From JBDUDK01 sp040002995 (GTDB lineage Bacteria > Actinomycetota > Acidimicrobiia > Acidimicrobiales > Ilumatobacteraceae): a DNA stretch of 64,000 nucleotides. The notes under the pieces are model-generated. The model was not told where the DNA came from. It saw only the letters and a list, made by a program, of their open reading frames with translations, and did not search any database. This document shows, in pieces, positions 8,778 through 17,365 of the stretch. Positions within the stretch are counted from its first letter, which is position 1, and each line of letters begins with the position of its first letter. The position numbers and the translations under genes are program-made. Location: NCBI GenBank assembly GCA_040002995.1, contig JBDUDK010000142.1, positions 1-64,000 of the forward strand, in the 5' to 3' direction.

Positions 8778-9548
8778 ATGACGACCCAAGCACCCGTCGC
8801 GGTGTGTGACCTCGACGGAGTGATCTGGCTGGCCGACACCGCGATCGAGGGTGCCGCCGACGCGGTCGCGGCTCTGCGCGCGGCCGGCTACCGGCTGTTG
8901 TTCGTCACGAACAACTCCTTCGCCCCCGTCGCGGAGGTCGAGAGGAAGCTGGCCTCGATGGGTGTGCCGGCCGTTGGTGATGTTGTGACGTCGGCGATGG
9001 CGGCAGCCCAGCTCGTCGACGCCGGGGCGCGGGTGATGTTGGCGGGCGGTCCCGGCGCGCGAGAGGAGCTCGAACACCGGCAGGCACGGATCGTCGAGAG
9101 CGGCCCCGTCGACGTGGTCGTGGTCGGCTTCCATCGCACGTTCGACTACGACGAGCTGACCCGCTGCGCCGCGGCGGTGCGCGCCGGGGCCAGGCTCATC
9201 GGAACGAACGGCGACGCCACCTACCCGACGCCCGACGGAGAGATCCCAGGTGGGGGCGCCATCCTCGCCGCCATCGCCGTCGCCGGCGGCGTCGACCCGG
9301 TAGTGGCGGGCAAACCCCACGAGCCCATGGCCGCCCTCGTACGAACGCGGGTAGGCCCGGCCCCGCTGGTCATGGTGGGAGACCGCCTAGACACCGACGG
9401 CTTGTTCGCGGAGCGGCTCGGTGCCCGTTTCGTCCATGTCTTGAGCGGTGTTCACCCGCCCGTACCCGACGGGACACGTCCAAACGTCTGGCTCGAGGCC
9501 GCCGACCTCCCCGCCGCGGTATCTAAACTGACCGGCCATGGCTCGTGA
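8778..9548 (+). CDS. HAD-superfamily (IIA) phosphatase
   Basis: A 256-aa HAD hydrolase of subclass IIA (NagD / 4-nitrophenylphosphatase-like). It dephosphorylates a small phosphorylated metabolite that cannot be named. Motif I DLDGV is at 11-15 (Asp11 nucleophile, Asp13 acid), motif II VTNNS at 44-48, the Lys of motif III in GKPHEPM and motif IV in MVGDRLDTD. In actinobacteria such a gene commonly precedes tlyA-nadK-recN, as here. The next gene begins inside its 3' end. Confidence 0.87.
   Translation: MTTQAPVAVCDLDGVIWLADTAIEGAADAVAALRAAGYRLLFVTNNSFAPVAEVERKLASMGVPAVGDVVTSAMAAAQLVDAGARVMLAGGPGAREELEHRQARIVESGPVDVVVVGFHRTFDYDELTRCAAAVRAGARLIGTNGDATYPTPDGEIPGGGAILAAIAVAGGVDPVVAGKPHEPMAALVRTRVGPAPLVMVGDRLDTDGLFAERLGARFVHVLSGVHPPVPDGTRPNVWLEAADLPAAVSKLTGHGS
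9524..9529 (+). promoter_or_regulatory. -10 hexamer TAAACT upstream of coiled-coil gene
   Basis: TAAACT plus 8 bases and ATG at 9538, lying inside the 3' end of the HAD gene. It offers an internal promoter for the tlyA-nadK-recN run. Confidence 0.45.
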
Positions 9549-9864
9549 TCCTCTGAAGCCGGTCCGGGAGGCAGGGGCCGCCCTCGTCGGTGAGGTGCAG
9601 GAACGGCTCGGTGATGCACGCGAGAAGGGCAAGAGCGCGGCCAAGCACGTCGTTGAGGTCGTGCAGCGTGAGGTCACGGAGCCGCTCGCCGCCCGGGCGG
9701 CCGCTACGAAGGCCGATATCGCCCGCCTCGAAGCCAGGATCGACGCGCTGGAACGCTCGATGCGCAAGGCAGGAGCCAAGACGGCCGCCAAGAAAGCAGC
9801 CGGCGCCAAGAAAGCGACACAGTCCGCGGCAAAAAAGGCGTCAACGCCCCGCTCGTCGCGGTGA
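9538..9864 (+). CDS. Small coiled-coil protein with Lys/Ala-rich tail
   Basis: A 108-aa protein of unknown function. Residues 1-75 form amphipathic helix with coiled-coil character (ADIARLEARIDALERSMRKA). The last 30 residues are a Lys/Ala/Ser-rich tail with repeated AAKKA and AGAKKA units, resembling histone H1-like or PhaF-type phasin tails. Such tails bind DNA. It overlaps the HAD gene by 11 bp and the tlyA start by 4 bp (GTGA), so it is translated in the tlyA operon. A nucleoid-binding or phasin-like role is inference. Confidence 0.75.
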   Translation: MARDPLKPVREAGAALVGEVQERLGDAREKGKSAAKHVVEVVQREVTEPLAARAAATKADIARLEARIDALERSMRKAGAKTAAKKAAGAKKATQSAAKKASTPRSSR

Positions 9865-10607
9865 GCGCCCGCCGGCGGCTCGACCTCGAACTTGTGCGAA
9901 GAGGATTGGCCACGAGCCGGGCGGAGGCGGTCGAGGCGGTCGAGGCGGGCAAGGTCCTCGTAGGAGGCGCGCCCGCCGCGAAGCCGGCCCGCCTGGTCGC
10001 CGCCCACGAACCGATCATCGTGGCCGGGGAGTCGCAGCGCTTCGTGAGTCGGGGCGGCCGCAAACTCGACGGCGCCCTCGAACGATTCGGCCTCGACGTT
10101 TCGGGACTGCGCGCGCTCGACGCGGGTGCATCCACGGGTGGGTTCACCGATTGCTTGGTGCAGAGGGGCGCCGCGTGTGTCGTGGCGGTCGATGTCGGCT
10201 ATGGGCAACTGCACGAAAAGCTCGTCGCGGATGCGCGCGTGGTGGTGATCGACCGCACGAACGTCCGCGACCTCACGATCGCCGCGATCGGCGGTGGGGT
10301 CGACCTCGTCGTCGCCGACTTGTCGTTCATCTCACTCACCAAGGTCACCGCCGCCCTCTTGCGCGTCTGCCGGCCCGGTGGCGAGCTCGTTTTGCTCGTG
10401 AAACCGCAGTTCGAGGCGGGACGGCGCGAGGTCGGCCGCGGTGGAGGCGTGATCCGCGACGAGGCCGTGCGGGCCGACGTGCGCGAGACGATCGATGCTC
10501 ATCTCAGAGCCAAGGGTGCGGCCATCATGGGGTGGATGGACTCGCCCCTCCCCGGCGCCGACGGCAACGTCGAGTTCTTCGTGCACGCCCGAACGGCCGA
10601 GAGCTGA
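9861..10607 (+). CDS. tlyA: TlyA family rRNA 2'-O-methyltransferase / hemolysin-like
   Basis: A 248-aa protein with an N-terminal S4 RNA-binding domain (1-60) and an FtsJ-like methyltransferase domain. The SAM-binding motif is DAGASTGGFTD (87-97). The expected catalytic residues are visible as Lys68 (GGRKLDG), the Lys in LLVKPQFE and the Glu in NVEFFVHA. TlyA methylates 2'-OH of cytidines in 16S and, in some species, 23S rRNA; loss gives capreomycin resistance in mycobacteria. GTG start overlaps the previous stop; its own stop overlaps nadK by one base. Confidence 0.92.
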   Translation: MSARRRLDLELVRRGLATSRAEAVEAVEAGKVLVGGAPAAKPARLVAAHEPIIVAGESQRFVSRGGRKLDGALERFGLDVSGLRALDAGASTGGFTDCLVQRGAACVVAVDVGYGQLHEKLVADARVVVIDRTNVRDLTIAAIGGGVDLVVADLSFISLTKVTAALLRVCRPGGELVLLVKPQFEAGRREVGRGGGVIRDEAVRADVRETIDAHLRAKGAAIMGWMDSPLPGADGNVEFFVHARTAES

Positions 10608-11458
10608 TGCAAGCCGTACTCGTCGTGCACCGCGATCGCGAGCACGCGAATGAACTGGCCCACGATGCCGCGTCGTGGCTCATCGCGCACGGACACACCG
10701 CGGTGCTTCTACCCGAAGATGCCAAGTGTGTCGGTCTGGACGAGCTGGCGGCGCCCGACGTCGAGACGATCGCTGGGGCCGATCTGGCGGTGTGCATCGG
10801 CGGCGACGGGACGATGTTGCGCACCGTCGAGCTCGTATCCGCCTCCGGTGTTCCGATCATCGGCATCAACGTCGGCCGGCTCGGCTACCTCTCCGAGGTC
10901 GAACCGGGTGGCCTGACGGATGCGTTCGAGCGCTTCTTCTCCGGTGCCTATCGCATCGAGGAGCGCATGATGCTGGAGGTGGTGATCGAGTCCGATCTCG
11001 TGGGCGCGGGGCCGTACCGCGCGCTGAACGAGGTCGTCATCGAGAAGACCCAGGCCGGCCACACCGTGCGCCTCGCTGTGTCGATCGCGGGCACGCCCTT
11101 CACCTCGTACGCCGCCGACGGGCTGATCGTGGCAACGCCCACGGGCTCCACTGCGTACTCGCTGTCGGCGCGCGGTCCCATCCTTTCGCCTCGAGCGGAG
11201 GCGCTGGTGCTAACGCCGGTGTCGCCTCACATGCTCTTCGATCGGGCGATGGTGCTGGCGCCCGATGAGGACCTCACGTTTGAGGTCTTGGGCGATCGCC
11301 AGGCCACGGTTACGGTCGACGGTAGGTCGCTCGGTGTGCTCGCGATGGGAGACCTGCTCTCGTGCCGGCGCGCCACCCCTTCGGCTCGATTCGTTCGCTT
11401 CGGCGAGCGCTCCTTCCACCAGGTGCTCAAGGCCAAGTTCGGCCTCGCCGACCGGTAG
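10607..11458 (+). CDS. nadK: NAD kinase
   Basis: A 283-aa ATP/polyphosphate-NAD kinase that makes NADP. The GGDGT phosphate-binding motif is at 65-69, the NE motif at 141-142 and the glycine-rich TPTGSTAYSLSARGP segment lies near residue 180. Start is the ATG in the TGATG junction with tlyA. The frame remains open far upstream but that part runs through tlyA and the coiled-coil gene in another frame and is not coding. The order tlyA-nadK-recN is conserved in actinobacteria. Confidence 0.95.
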   Translation: MQAVLVVHRDREHANELAHDAASWLIAHGHTAVLLPEDAKCVGLDELAAPDVETIAGADLAVCIGGDGTMLRTVELVSASGVPIIGINVGRLGYLSEVEPGGLTDAFERFFSGAYRIEERMMLEVVIESDLVGAGPYRALNEVVIEKTQAGHTVRLAVSIAGTPFTSYAADGLIVATPTGSTAYSLSARGPILSPRAEALVLTPVSPHMLFDRAMVLAPDEDLTFEVLGDRQATVTVDGRSLGVLAMGDLLSCRRATPSARFVRFGERSFHQVLKAKFGLADR

Positions 11459-11464
11459 GCGCCG

Positions 11465-13048
11465 ATGCTGGTCGAGCTCCACGTCGAGCAGATGGGCGTG
11501 ATCGAAGACATGACGCTGCTCCTCGGCGACGGTATGACCGCCGTCACTGGCGAGACCGGCGCGGGGAAGACCCTCGTGGTCGAGGCCATCGAGTTGTTGG
11601 TCGGCGGGCGCGCCGATCCGGTGGTCGTCCGCGCGGGCGCCGATGCCGCGGCGGTCGAAGGACGATTCGTGATCGCCGACGACGAACTGGTGCTCGCGCG
11701 GGTCATACCCCGCAACGGTCGCTCACGCGCGTACGTCAACGGTCGTCTCGCAACCGTTGCCAACCTCGCCGAATGCGCGCCGCGACTTGTCGACCTCTAC
11801 GGACAGCACGCCGGTCAGTCGTTGGTGCAGCCCGCGGTTCAGCGAGCCGCGCTCGACCGCTTCGGCGACGTCGACCTGCGTCCGTTACGCGAGGCGTCTG
11901 AAAAGGTGGTGGAGCTCACCGCGCGCCTCGCCGCGCTCGGCGGGGATGAGCGAGCGCGGGTGCGCGAGCTCGACCTCCTCGGTTTTCAGCGCGCCGAGAT
12001 CGCCGCGGCGGCGATCGCCTCTCTCGATGAAGACGCTGCGCTCGAACGCGAGGAGGACCTTCTGGCCGATGCCCAGGCCCACCGGGAGGCCGCCGCCCGC
12101 GCCGGTGCCGCGCTCACCGACGAGCGGGGCGCGATCGACCTTGTCCGCGAGGCTCTTGCCTCCATGTCGGGGCGCACACCGTTTGCGGGCGCGGTCGCCC
12201 GGCTTCGCTCCGTTGTGGCCGAGCTCGATGATCTCGCCGCCGAGACCAGGACCACGGCCGACGCCATTACCGACGACCCGGAACGTCTCGCGTTGGTGCG
12301 GGCGCGCCGTCAGCTCCTCCACGACCTCTGTCGCAAGTACGGCGATGACCTGGCCGCGGTGCTCGCATACCGCGACGATCTCGAGGGGCGGATCAACGAA
12401 CTCGAGAGCCACGAGGCGCGCGCCGCGCAGCTCGAGAGTGAGCGCGCCGAGGCGATGAGCGCTGAGGCGAAGGCGGCCGCTGCCGTCGGTGCGGCCCGGC
12501 GCAAAGCGGCTCCTCGCCTGGCCAGGGCCATCGAGCAGCACGTGCGCACGTTGGCCCTCGGCCGGGCCCGTCTGGTGGTCGAGGTAGGCGATGACGATCC
12601 CGGTGACGATGTGCGGTTCTTGTTCGCGGCCGACGCGGGTGAGGCGCCGCTGCCGCTCTCCAAGATCGCGTCGGGTGGTGAGCTCGCCCGCACGATGCTC
12701 GCCCTTCGCCTTGTCCTCACCGACGCCCCACCGACCCTTGTCTTCGACGAGGTCGACGCGGGAGTGGGCGGTGAAGCCGCGCTCGCTGTAGGGAGGGCGC
12801 TCCAGGCTCTGAGCGGGCAGGTGCTCGTAGTCACGCATCTCGCGCAGGTCGCGGCGTTCGCGGACACGCACCTCGTGATCACGAAGGCCGAGCACGGAGG
12901 GCGCACGGCAGCGTCGGCGGTGGCGGTCGACGGTGCGGCTCGCGTGGCCGAGCTCTCGCGGATGATGACCGGTTTGGCCGGAAGCGGATCGGCCCAGCGC
13001 CACGCGGGCGAGCTCCTCGCCCTGGCCGGCCGGCCCAAAGGCCGCTGA
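11465..13048 (+). CDS. recN: DNA repair protein RecN
   Basis: A 527-aa SMC-like ATPase of double-strand-break repair. The Walker A motif GETGAGKT is at 29-36, followed by a long coiled-coil arm region (about 150-370), then the ABC signature SKIASGGELARTMLAL and the Walker B LVFDEVDAGVGG. Length is near the family norm of about 550. It follows nadK by 6 bp. No LexA box is visible upstream; it is likely co-transcribed with nadK. Confidence 0.95.
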   Translation: MLVELHVEQMGVIEDMTLLLGDGMTAVTGETGAGKTLVVEAIELLVGGRADPVVVRAGADAAAVEGRFVIADDELVLARVIPRNGRSRAYVNGRLATVANLAECAPRLVDLYGQHAGQSLVQPAVQRAALDRFGDVDLRPLREASEKVVELTARLAALGGDERARVRELDLLGFQRAEIAAAAIASLDEDAALEREEDLLADAQAHREAAARAGAALTDERGAIDLVREALASMSGRTPFAGAVARLRSVVAELDDLAAETRTTADAITDDPERLALVRARRQLLHDLCRKYGDDLAAVLAYRDDLEGRINELESHEARAAQLESERAEAMSAEAKAAAAVGAARRKAAPRLARAIEQHVRTLALGRARLVVEVGDDDPGDDVRFLFAADAGEAPLPLSKIASGGELARTMLALRLVLTDAPPTLVFDEVDAGVGGEAALAVGRALQALSGQVLVVTHLAQVAAFADTHLVITKAEHGGRTAASAVAVDGAARVAELSRMMTGLAGSGSAQRHAGELLALAGRPKGR

Positions 13049-13051
13049 GCG

Positions 13052-14095
13052 ATGGCCGGTCGGGTTCTCCAACTCCTCGGCACCCACGATGCGGCGGCGC
13101 GGCACGTCGCCCTCCTCACCGACGAGTTGGAGGTGGCGGGGTGGCACGTCGAGGTGGCGGGACCGCGGGGCGCTATGGCCGTTCACGGCCATCTCGACCA
13201 CATCGTCGACATCGCCACCGCGGGCGAGCGGCTCGCCCACCGTCACCTGCGCACGCTGACCGGCGCGGTCGACCTCGTTCACGCTCATGGGCGCGACGCG
13301 GCGCGGATCGCGATCGACGCGGGCTTGCGCCTACCCGTCGTGGGCACGTGGTACGCCGATGAACCCACCGCCGGCGCGCGCCACGATCGGCGCCAGTCGC
13401 GTCATCTCGCGGCCGTGATCGCGGCGACGCCAGCCCTTGCGAGCATCTGCGATGAACGGGCGCGCGTCGCGGTGATCCGGCCGGCGCTGGGACCGCCCCG
13501 TCCGCAACGGTCTCGCTCTGAAGTGAGAGCCGCGCTGGGCATCGACGGATCGCAGCCGGTGGTCTTGTGCTACGGCCCCCTCATCGTGGGCGCCGGACTC
13601 GATGCGGTGATCGACGCCGCGATCTTTCTGCAGCAGGAGGCGCCGGCCCTGCGAATCGCGATTGTGGGCAGCGGACCGCTCGAGCGTCACCTACGCCTCC
13701 GCATCGCCGAGCTCGGGTTGAGCCAAACCGTCTCGGTCTCGGTGCCGAACGCCTTGGCCGCCGACATCCTCGCCGCCGGCGACCTCATCGTCATGCCGAG
13801 CGCGAGCCGCGTCGACGAGAGCGTGGTGCTCGACGCCATGGCGCTCGAACGTCCGGTTGTGATCACCGCGGCGGGGATTCCCGAGGGCTTGATCGTCGCC
13901 GGCGAGACTGGCTCCGTGGTGCCCGCGGGTCACGGCCGGGCGCTGGCGTCGACGATCGCCGACCTCTTCGCGCACCCGGCGACGATGGCCGCGCTCGCGG
14001 CACGGGGACGGGTCCACGTTGAGGCTCTCCACGACGTCGACGTGCTGATCGACGCGGTCGTCGGCGTCTACGGAGGCCTCCTGGCCCGTCGCTAG
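13052..14095 (+). CDS. Glycosyltransferase, GT4-like
   Basis: A 347-aa GT-B fold protein, with an N-terminal acceptor half (RVLQLLGTHDAAARHVALLTDEL) and a C-terminal donor half (LRIAIVGSGPLERHLRLRI, then AADLIVMPS-like AGDLIVMPSAS and DESVVLDAMALERPVV). The second Glu region of the E-x7-E motif is partly altered (DESVVLDAMALE), so activity is likely but not assured. It lies 3 bp after recN and before pyrG. Donor and acceptor are unknown. Confidence 0.72.
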   Translation: MAGRVLQLLGTHDAAARHVALLTDELEVAGWHVEVAGPRGAMAVHGHLDHIVDIATAGERLAHRHLRTLTGAVDLVHAHGRDAARIAIDAGLRLPVVGTWYADEPTAGARHDRRQSRHLAAVIAATPALASICDERARVAVIRPALGPPRPQRSRSEVRAALGIDGSQPVVLCYGPLIVGAGLDAVIDAAIFLQQEAPALRIAIVGSGPLERHLRLRIAELGLSQTVSVSVPNALAADILAAGDLIVMPSASRVDESVVLDAMALERPVVITAAGIPEGLIVAGETGSVVPAGHGRALASTIADLFAHPATMAALAARGRVHVEALHDVDVLIDAVVGVYGGLLARR

Positions 14096-14126
14096 GCGCA
14101 TGCCCCGTGGCGGGGAGCTACGTCTT

Positions 14127-14150
14127 CGGTCCGCGGCGCGCGGTCCGCGG
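14127..14150 (+). repeat. Direct repeat CGGTCCGCGG x2 upstream of pyrG
   Basis: CGGTCCGCGG occurs at 14127-14136 and 14141-14150. Each copy contains the palindrome CCGCGG, so the segment can fold or could be a paired protein site. It lies in the 125-bp gap before pyrG, upstream of a possible -10 TATCGT at 14177-14182. Confidence 0.6.
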
Positions 14151-14220
14151 TCCGTCCGGTTTGGGCATTGAGTTGGTATCGTCCGACGGTTGCCGAGCAA
14201 GGAATGAGCAAGGAGTCGCC

Positions 14221-15870
14221 GTGCCGAAGCACATCTTCGTGACCGGAGGTGTGGCCAGCTCTCTCGGGAAAGGACTCACCGCATCGTCGCTCGGGCGTCT
14301 GTTGAAGTGCCGGGGTTTGCGGGTCACGATGCAAAAGCTCGATCCGTACATCAACGTCGATCCGGGCACGATGAACCCGTTCGAGCACGGTGAGGTGTTC
14401 GTTACCGACGACGGCGGGGAGACCGATCTCGACCTCGGGCACTACGAGCGGTTCATCGACGAGAACCTCTCGCGTAATTCGAACGCCACCACCGGATCGA
14501 TCTATCAGGCGGTGCTGGCGGCCGAACGACGGGGTGACTACCTCGGACGCACCGTGCAGGTGATCCCGCACATCACCGATGAGATCAAGCGGCGTATCCG
14601 CCGCCTCGCGATCGACGATGTCGATGTCGTGATCACCGAAGTCGGTGGCACCGTCGGCGACATCGAGATCCTTCCGTTCCTCGAAGCGATTCGTCAGTTC
14701 CGCCTCGACGTGGGCCGCGACAACGTCTGCTACGTCCACGTCACGCTCGTGCCGTTCATCGGCCCGTCGGGCGAGCAGAAGACCAAGCCCACCCAGCACT
14801 CCGTTACCGAGTTGCGCAGTCGGGGCATTCAGCCCGACGCGATCGTGTGCCGCAGCGCGGGCCCGATCTCGTCCAACCTCAAGCGCAAGATCTCGAACCT
14901 GTGCGATGTGCCCGTCGAGGCGGTCGTGAACGCGGCCGACGCCCGCAACATTTACGAGATCCCACTGGTGCTGCACGAAGAGGGTCTCGACGGCTACGTC
15001 TGCAAGCTCCTCGGACTCCCGGGCGACCCCGATCTGTCGGTCTGGGAGGGGCTCGTCGATCGCATCGATTCCCTCGAGCGCTCGGTCCGCATCGGCATCA
15101 TCGGCAAGTACGTCGACTTGCCCGACGCGTACCTCTCGGTGGTCGAGGCGATCAAGCACGGTGGCTTCCATCACGGGGCCCGCACAGAGATCGAGTGGGT
15201 GCAGGCCGAGGAGGTCGAGGGATTGCTCGCGGCCGGTCGGCTGCGCGATCTCGACGGCATCGTGATTCCGGGAGGCTTCGGCGAACGGGGTATCGAGGGC
15301 AAGATCGCCGCGGCGGGCTACTCCCGCGAGCACGACATCCCCTGTCTCGGCCTCTGCCTCGGCTTGCAGACGATGACGATCGAGTTTGCTCGAAACGTTC
15401 TCGGACTCACGGCCGCAAACTCCACCGAGTTCAACGCATCGACCCCGCATCCCGTCATCGACATCATGAACGATCAGCGCGACGTGGTCGACAAGGGCGG
15501 CACCATGCGGCTCGGCGCGTACTACGCGGTGCTGAGCCCTGGTAGCCGTGTGCACACGGCGTACGGCGAGTCGGTCGTGAGCGAACGCCACCGCCATCGC
15601 TACGAGTTCAATCCGCACTACCGCAGCCGGTTCGAGGCCGCCGGCCTTACGTGTTCAGGTACGTCACCCGACAAGCGTCTCGTCGAGTTCGTCGAACTGG
15701 AAGGCCACCCGTTCTGGGTGGGCACGCAGGCTCATCCAGAGTTCAAGAGCCGTCCGGACCGCCCTCATCCGCTGTTTCGTGCCCTCGTCGGCGCGGCGCT
15801 CGATCGCAATGAGGGTCGCAATCCCCAGATCCCGTTCGAGGAACCGGTAGCGGCCGTCGAGGCGGAGTGA
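14221..15870 (+). CDS. pyrG: CTP synthase
   Basis: A 549-aa enzyme forming CTP from UTP, glutamine and ATP. The amidoligase domain (1-270) shows FVTGGVASSLGKGLTASSLG and LDPYINVDPGTMNPFEHGEVFVT-type sequence. The class I glutaminase domain (about 290-540) has the nucleophile elbow CLGLCLGLQ and the catalytic His-Pro-Glu block (THPEFKSRP-like AHPEFKSRPDRP). The GTG start follows AAGGAGTC. Its stop overlaps the Nudix gene by 4 bases. Confidence 0.97.
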   Translation: MPKHIFVTGGVASSLGKGLTASSLGRLLKCRGLRVTMQKLDPYINVDPGTMNPFEHGEVFVTDDGGETDLDLGHYERFIDENLSRNSNATTGSIYQAVLAAERRGDYLGRTVQVIPHITDEIKRRIRRLAIDDVDVVITEVGGTVGDIEILPFLEAIRQFRLDVGRDNVCYVHVTLVPFIGPSGEQKTKPTQHSVTELRSRGIQPDAIVCRSAGPISSNLKRKISNLCDVPVEAVVNAADARNIYEIPLVLHEEGLDGYVCKLLGLPGDPDLSVWEGLVDRIDSLERSVRIGIIGKYVDLPDAYLSVVEAIKHGGFHHGARTEIEWVQAEEVEGLLAAGRLRDLDGIVIPGGFGERGIEGKIAAAGYSREHDIPCLGLCLGLQTMTIEFARNVLGLTAANSTEFNASTPHPVIDIMNDQRDVVDKGGTMRLGAYYAVLSPGSRVHTAYGESVVSERHRHRYEFNPHYRSRFEAAGLTCSGTSPDKRLVEFVELEGHPFWVGTQAHPEFKSRPDRPHPLFRALVGAALDRNEGRNPQIPFEEPVAAVEAE

Positions 15871-16424
15871 CGGGGTTTCGCCGGACCGGCGAGCGTGTCG
15901 TCCATGATGGCTTGATCTGGCGGGTCGTCGAGGCCACGTTTGTCGATCCGACGGGACGTCCGTTCACGCGCGACATCGTCCGCTCCGTTGGCGCCGTCGG
16001 TGTCGTCCCTGTGGTCTTCGATCCTGAGGGTGCGGCCTCGGTGATCCTGGTTCGCCAGTACCGGCCTTCCCTCGAAATCGAGATGCTCGAGGTTCCCGCG
16101 GGCATGCGAGACGTGCGCGGTGAAGCCCCGGAGGAAACGGCGCGCCGCGAGCTACGCGAGGAGGCGGGCGTCGATGCCGAGACTTTTGCTCTTCTCACGG
16201 TGATTCATCCGTCGGCCGGCGTCACCGACGCCACCACTCATATTTACGTCGCTACCGGCCTACGGGCTGCGACGCGCGCAGCGCAGGGCCCAGAGGAAGA
16301 AGCGATGACCGTCGTGCAGCTGCCGATGGCGGAGGCGGTCGCACTCGTGCTCGACGGCACTATCACCGACGCGAAGACGGTGGTGGGTCTTCTGTTCGCG
16401 GAGAAGCAGCTGGGGCGCGAATGA
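15867..16424 (+). CDS. Nudix hydrolase, ADP-ribose pyrophosphatase type
   Basis: A 185-aa Nudix enzyme. The Nudix box runs from Gly79 to Val102 (Glu86, Arg94-Glu95, Glu98-Glu99, Gly101) with one extra residue in its first loop, as in actinobacterial ADP-ribose pyrophosphatases. The preceding LEVPAG also fits that subfamily, which splits ADP-ribose to AMP and ribose-5-phosphate. It overlaps pyrG and xerD by 4 bases at either end. This pyrG-nudix-xerD order is common in actinobacteria. Confidence 0.9.
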   Translation: MTGFRRTGERVVHDGLIWRVVEATFVDPTGRPFTRDIVRSVGAVGVVPVVFDPEGAASVILVRQYRPSLEIEMLEVPAGMRDVRGEAPEETARRELREEAGVDAETFALLTVIHPSAGVTDATTHIYVATGLRAATRAAQGPEEEAMTVVQLPMAEAVALVLDGTITDAKTVVGLLFAEKQLGRE

Positions 16425-17353
16425 CATCTCTTTGGCGAGAGCGGGAGGAATTTCTCTCGTGGCTTGCGGTCGAGAAGGGACGGCGGCCCAACACGCTCGC
16501 GGCGTACCGGCGCGATCTCGTCGTGTATGCGGAGTGGCTGGGTGAACGCGAGCTCGCCGACGTGAGCGAGACCGACATCGAGCTGTTCGTCGGGGCGTTA
16601 CGCGACTCTGGGCGTGCTCCTGCATCCGTTGCCCGCACACTCGTCGCTGTGCGCGCCCTGCATCGATTCGCCGCGTCGGAGGGCGGTCTCACCACCGATC
16701 CCACCGTCGACGTTGCGTTACCACGGGTTCCCGCGGGGCTGCCCAAACCACTGAGTGAGGGCGATGTCACGATGCTGCTCGATTCGGTCGTGGGCCGCGA
16801 GCCGGCCGACCAACGCGACCGGGCCGTCCTCGAGACGCTCTACGCCACCGGGATGCGCATCAGCGAATTGGTGGGATTGTCGCTCGGCGCCGTCGACCTC
16901 GACCAATGTCTGTTGCGCGTCTTGGGCAAGGGCGCCAAGGAGCGCATCGTCCCTATCGGGCAGGCCGCGCGCCGTGCCCTTTCCGACTGGCTATCGCCCG
17001 CGGGACGCGGCGCGCTCGAGCCGGCTCGCTGGGCGCGTCGCGGCGACGCCGAGGCTGTGTTCTTGAACCGGCGCGGAGGACGGTTGAGCCGGCAAGGCGC
17101 GTGGGGGATCGTGCGCCACTATGGCGACCGGGTCGGGCTCACCGATCGGCTCTCGCCGCATGTGCTGCGTCATTCGTGCGCGACGCATTTGCTTGATCAC
17201 GGCGCCGACCTGCGCGTCGTTCAGGAGCTCCTCGGGCATGCGTCGATATCGACGACGCAGGTGTACACGAAGGTCTCCCAGGAGCGCCTGAGAGTGGTGT
17301 ACGACCGTGCGCACCCCCGCGCCCGCCGTCGCTCCGCGCCGGCCTCTCGGTAG
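16421..17353 (+). CDS. xerD: Tyrosine recombinase XerD
   Basis: A 310-aa site-specific recombinase resolving chromosome dimers at dif with XerC. The SAM-like N-terminal domain (1-100) is followed by the catalytic domain with Arg146 (TGMRISEL), Lys170, His247-x2-Arg250 (SPHVLRH), His273 (LGHAS) and the nucleophile Tyr282 (TTQVYTKV). All catalytic residues are present. Genomic context (after pyrG and Nudix, before scpAB) is the usual chromosomal one, so it is not a phage integrase. Confidence 0.92.
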   Translation: MTSLWREREEFLSWLAVEKGRRPNTLAAYRRDLVVYAEWLGERELADVSETDIELFVGALRDSGRAPASVARTLVAVRALHRFAASEGGLTTDPTVDVALPRVPAGLPKPLSEGDVTMLLDSVVGREPADQRDRAVLETLYATGMRISELVGLSLGAVDLDQCLLRVLGKGAKERIVPIGQAARRALSDWLSPAGRGALEPARWARRGDAEAVFLNRRGGRLSRQGAWGIVRHYGDRVGLTDRLSPHVLRHSCATHLLDHGADLRVVQELLGHASISTTQVYTKVSQERLRVVYDRAHPRARRRSAPASR

Positions 17354-17365
17354 CGTGCGTCTCTC

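Noticed and set aside
9590..10606. Long open frame continuous with nadK
   Set aside because: It runs through the coiled-coil and tlyA genes in a shifted frame, is Arg-rich low-complexity sequence and shows no family motifs; nadK starts at 10607.
16421..17353. Phage integrase in a mobile element
   Set aside because: Context (pyrG, Nudix, scpAB) and length match chromosomal XerD; no attachment site or phage genes are seen.
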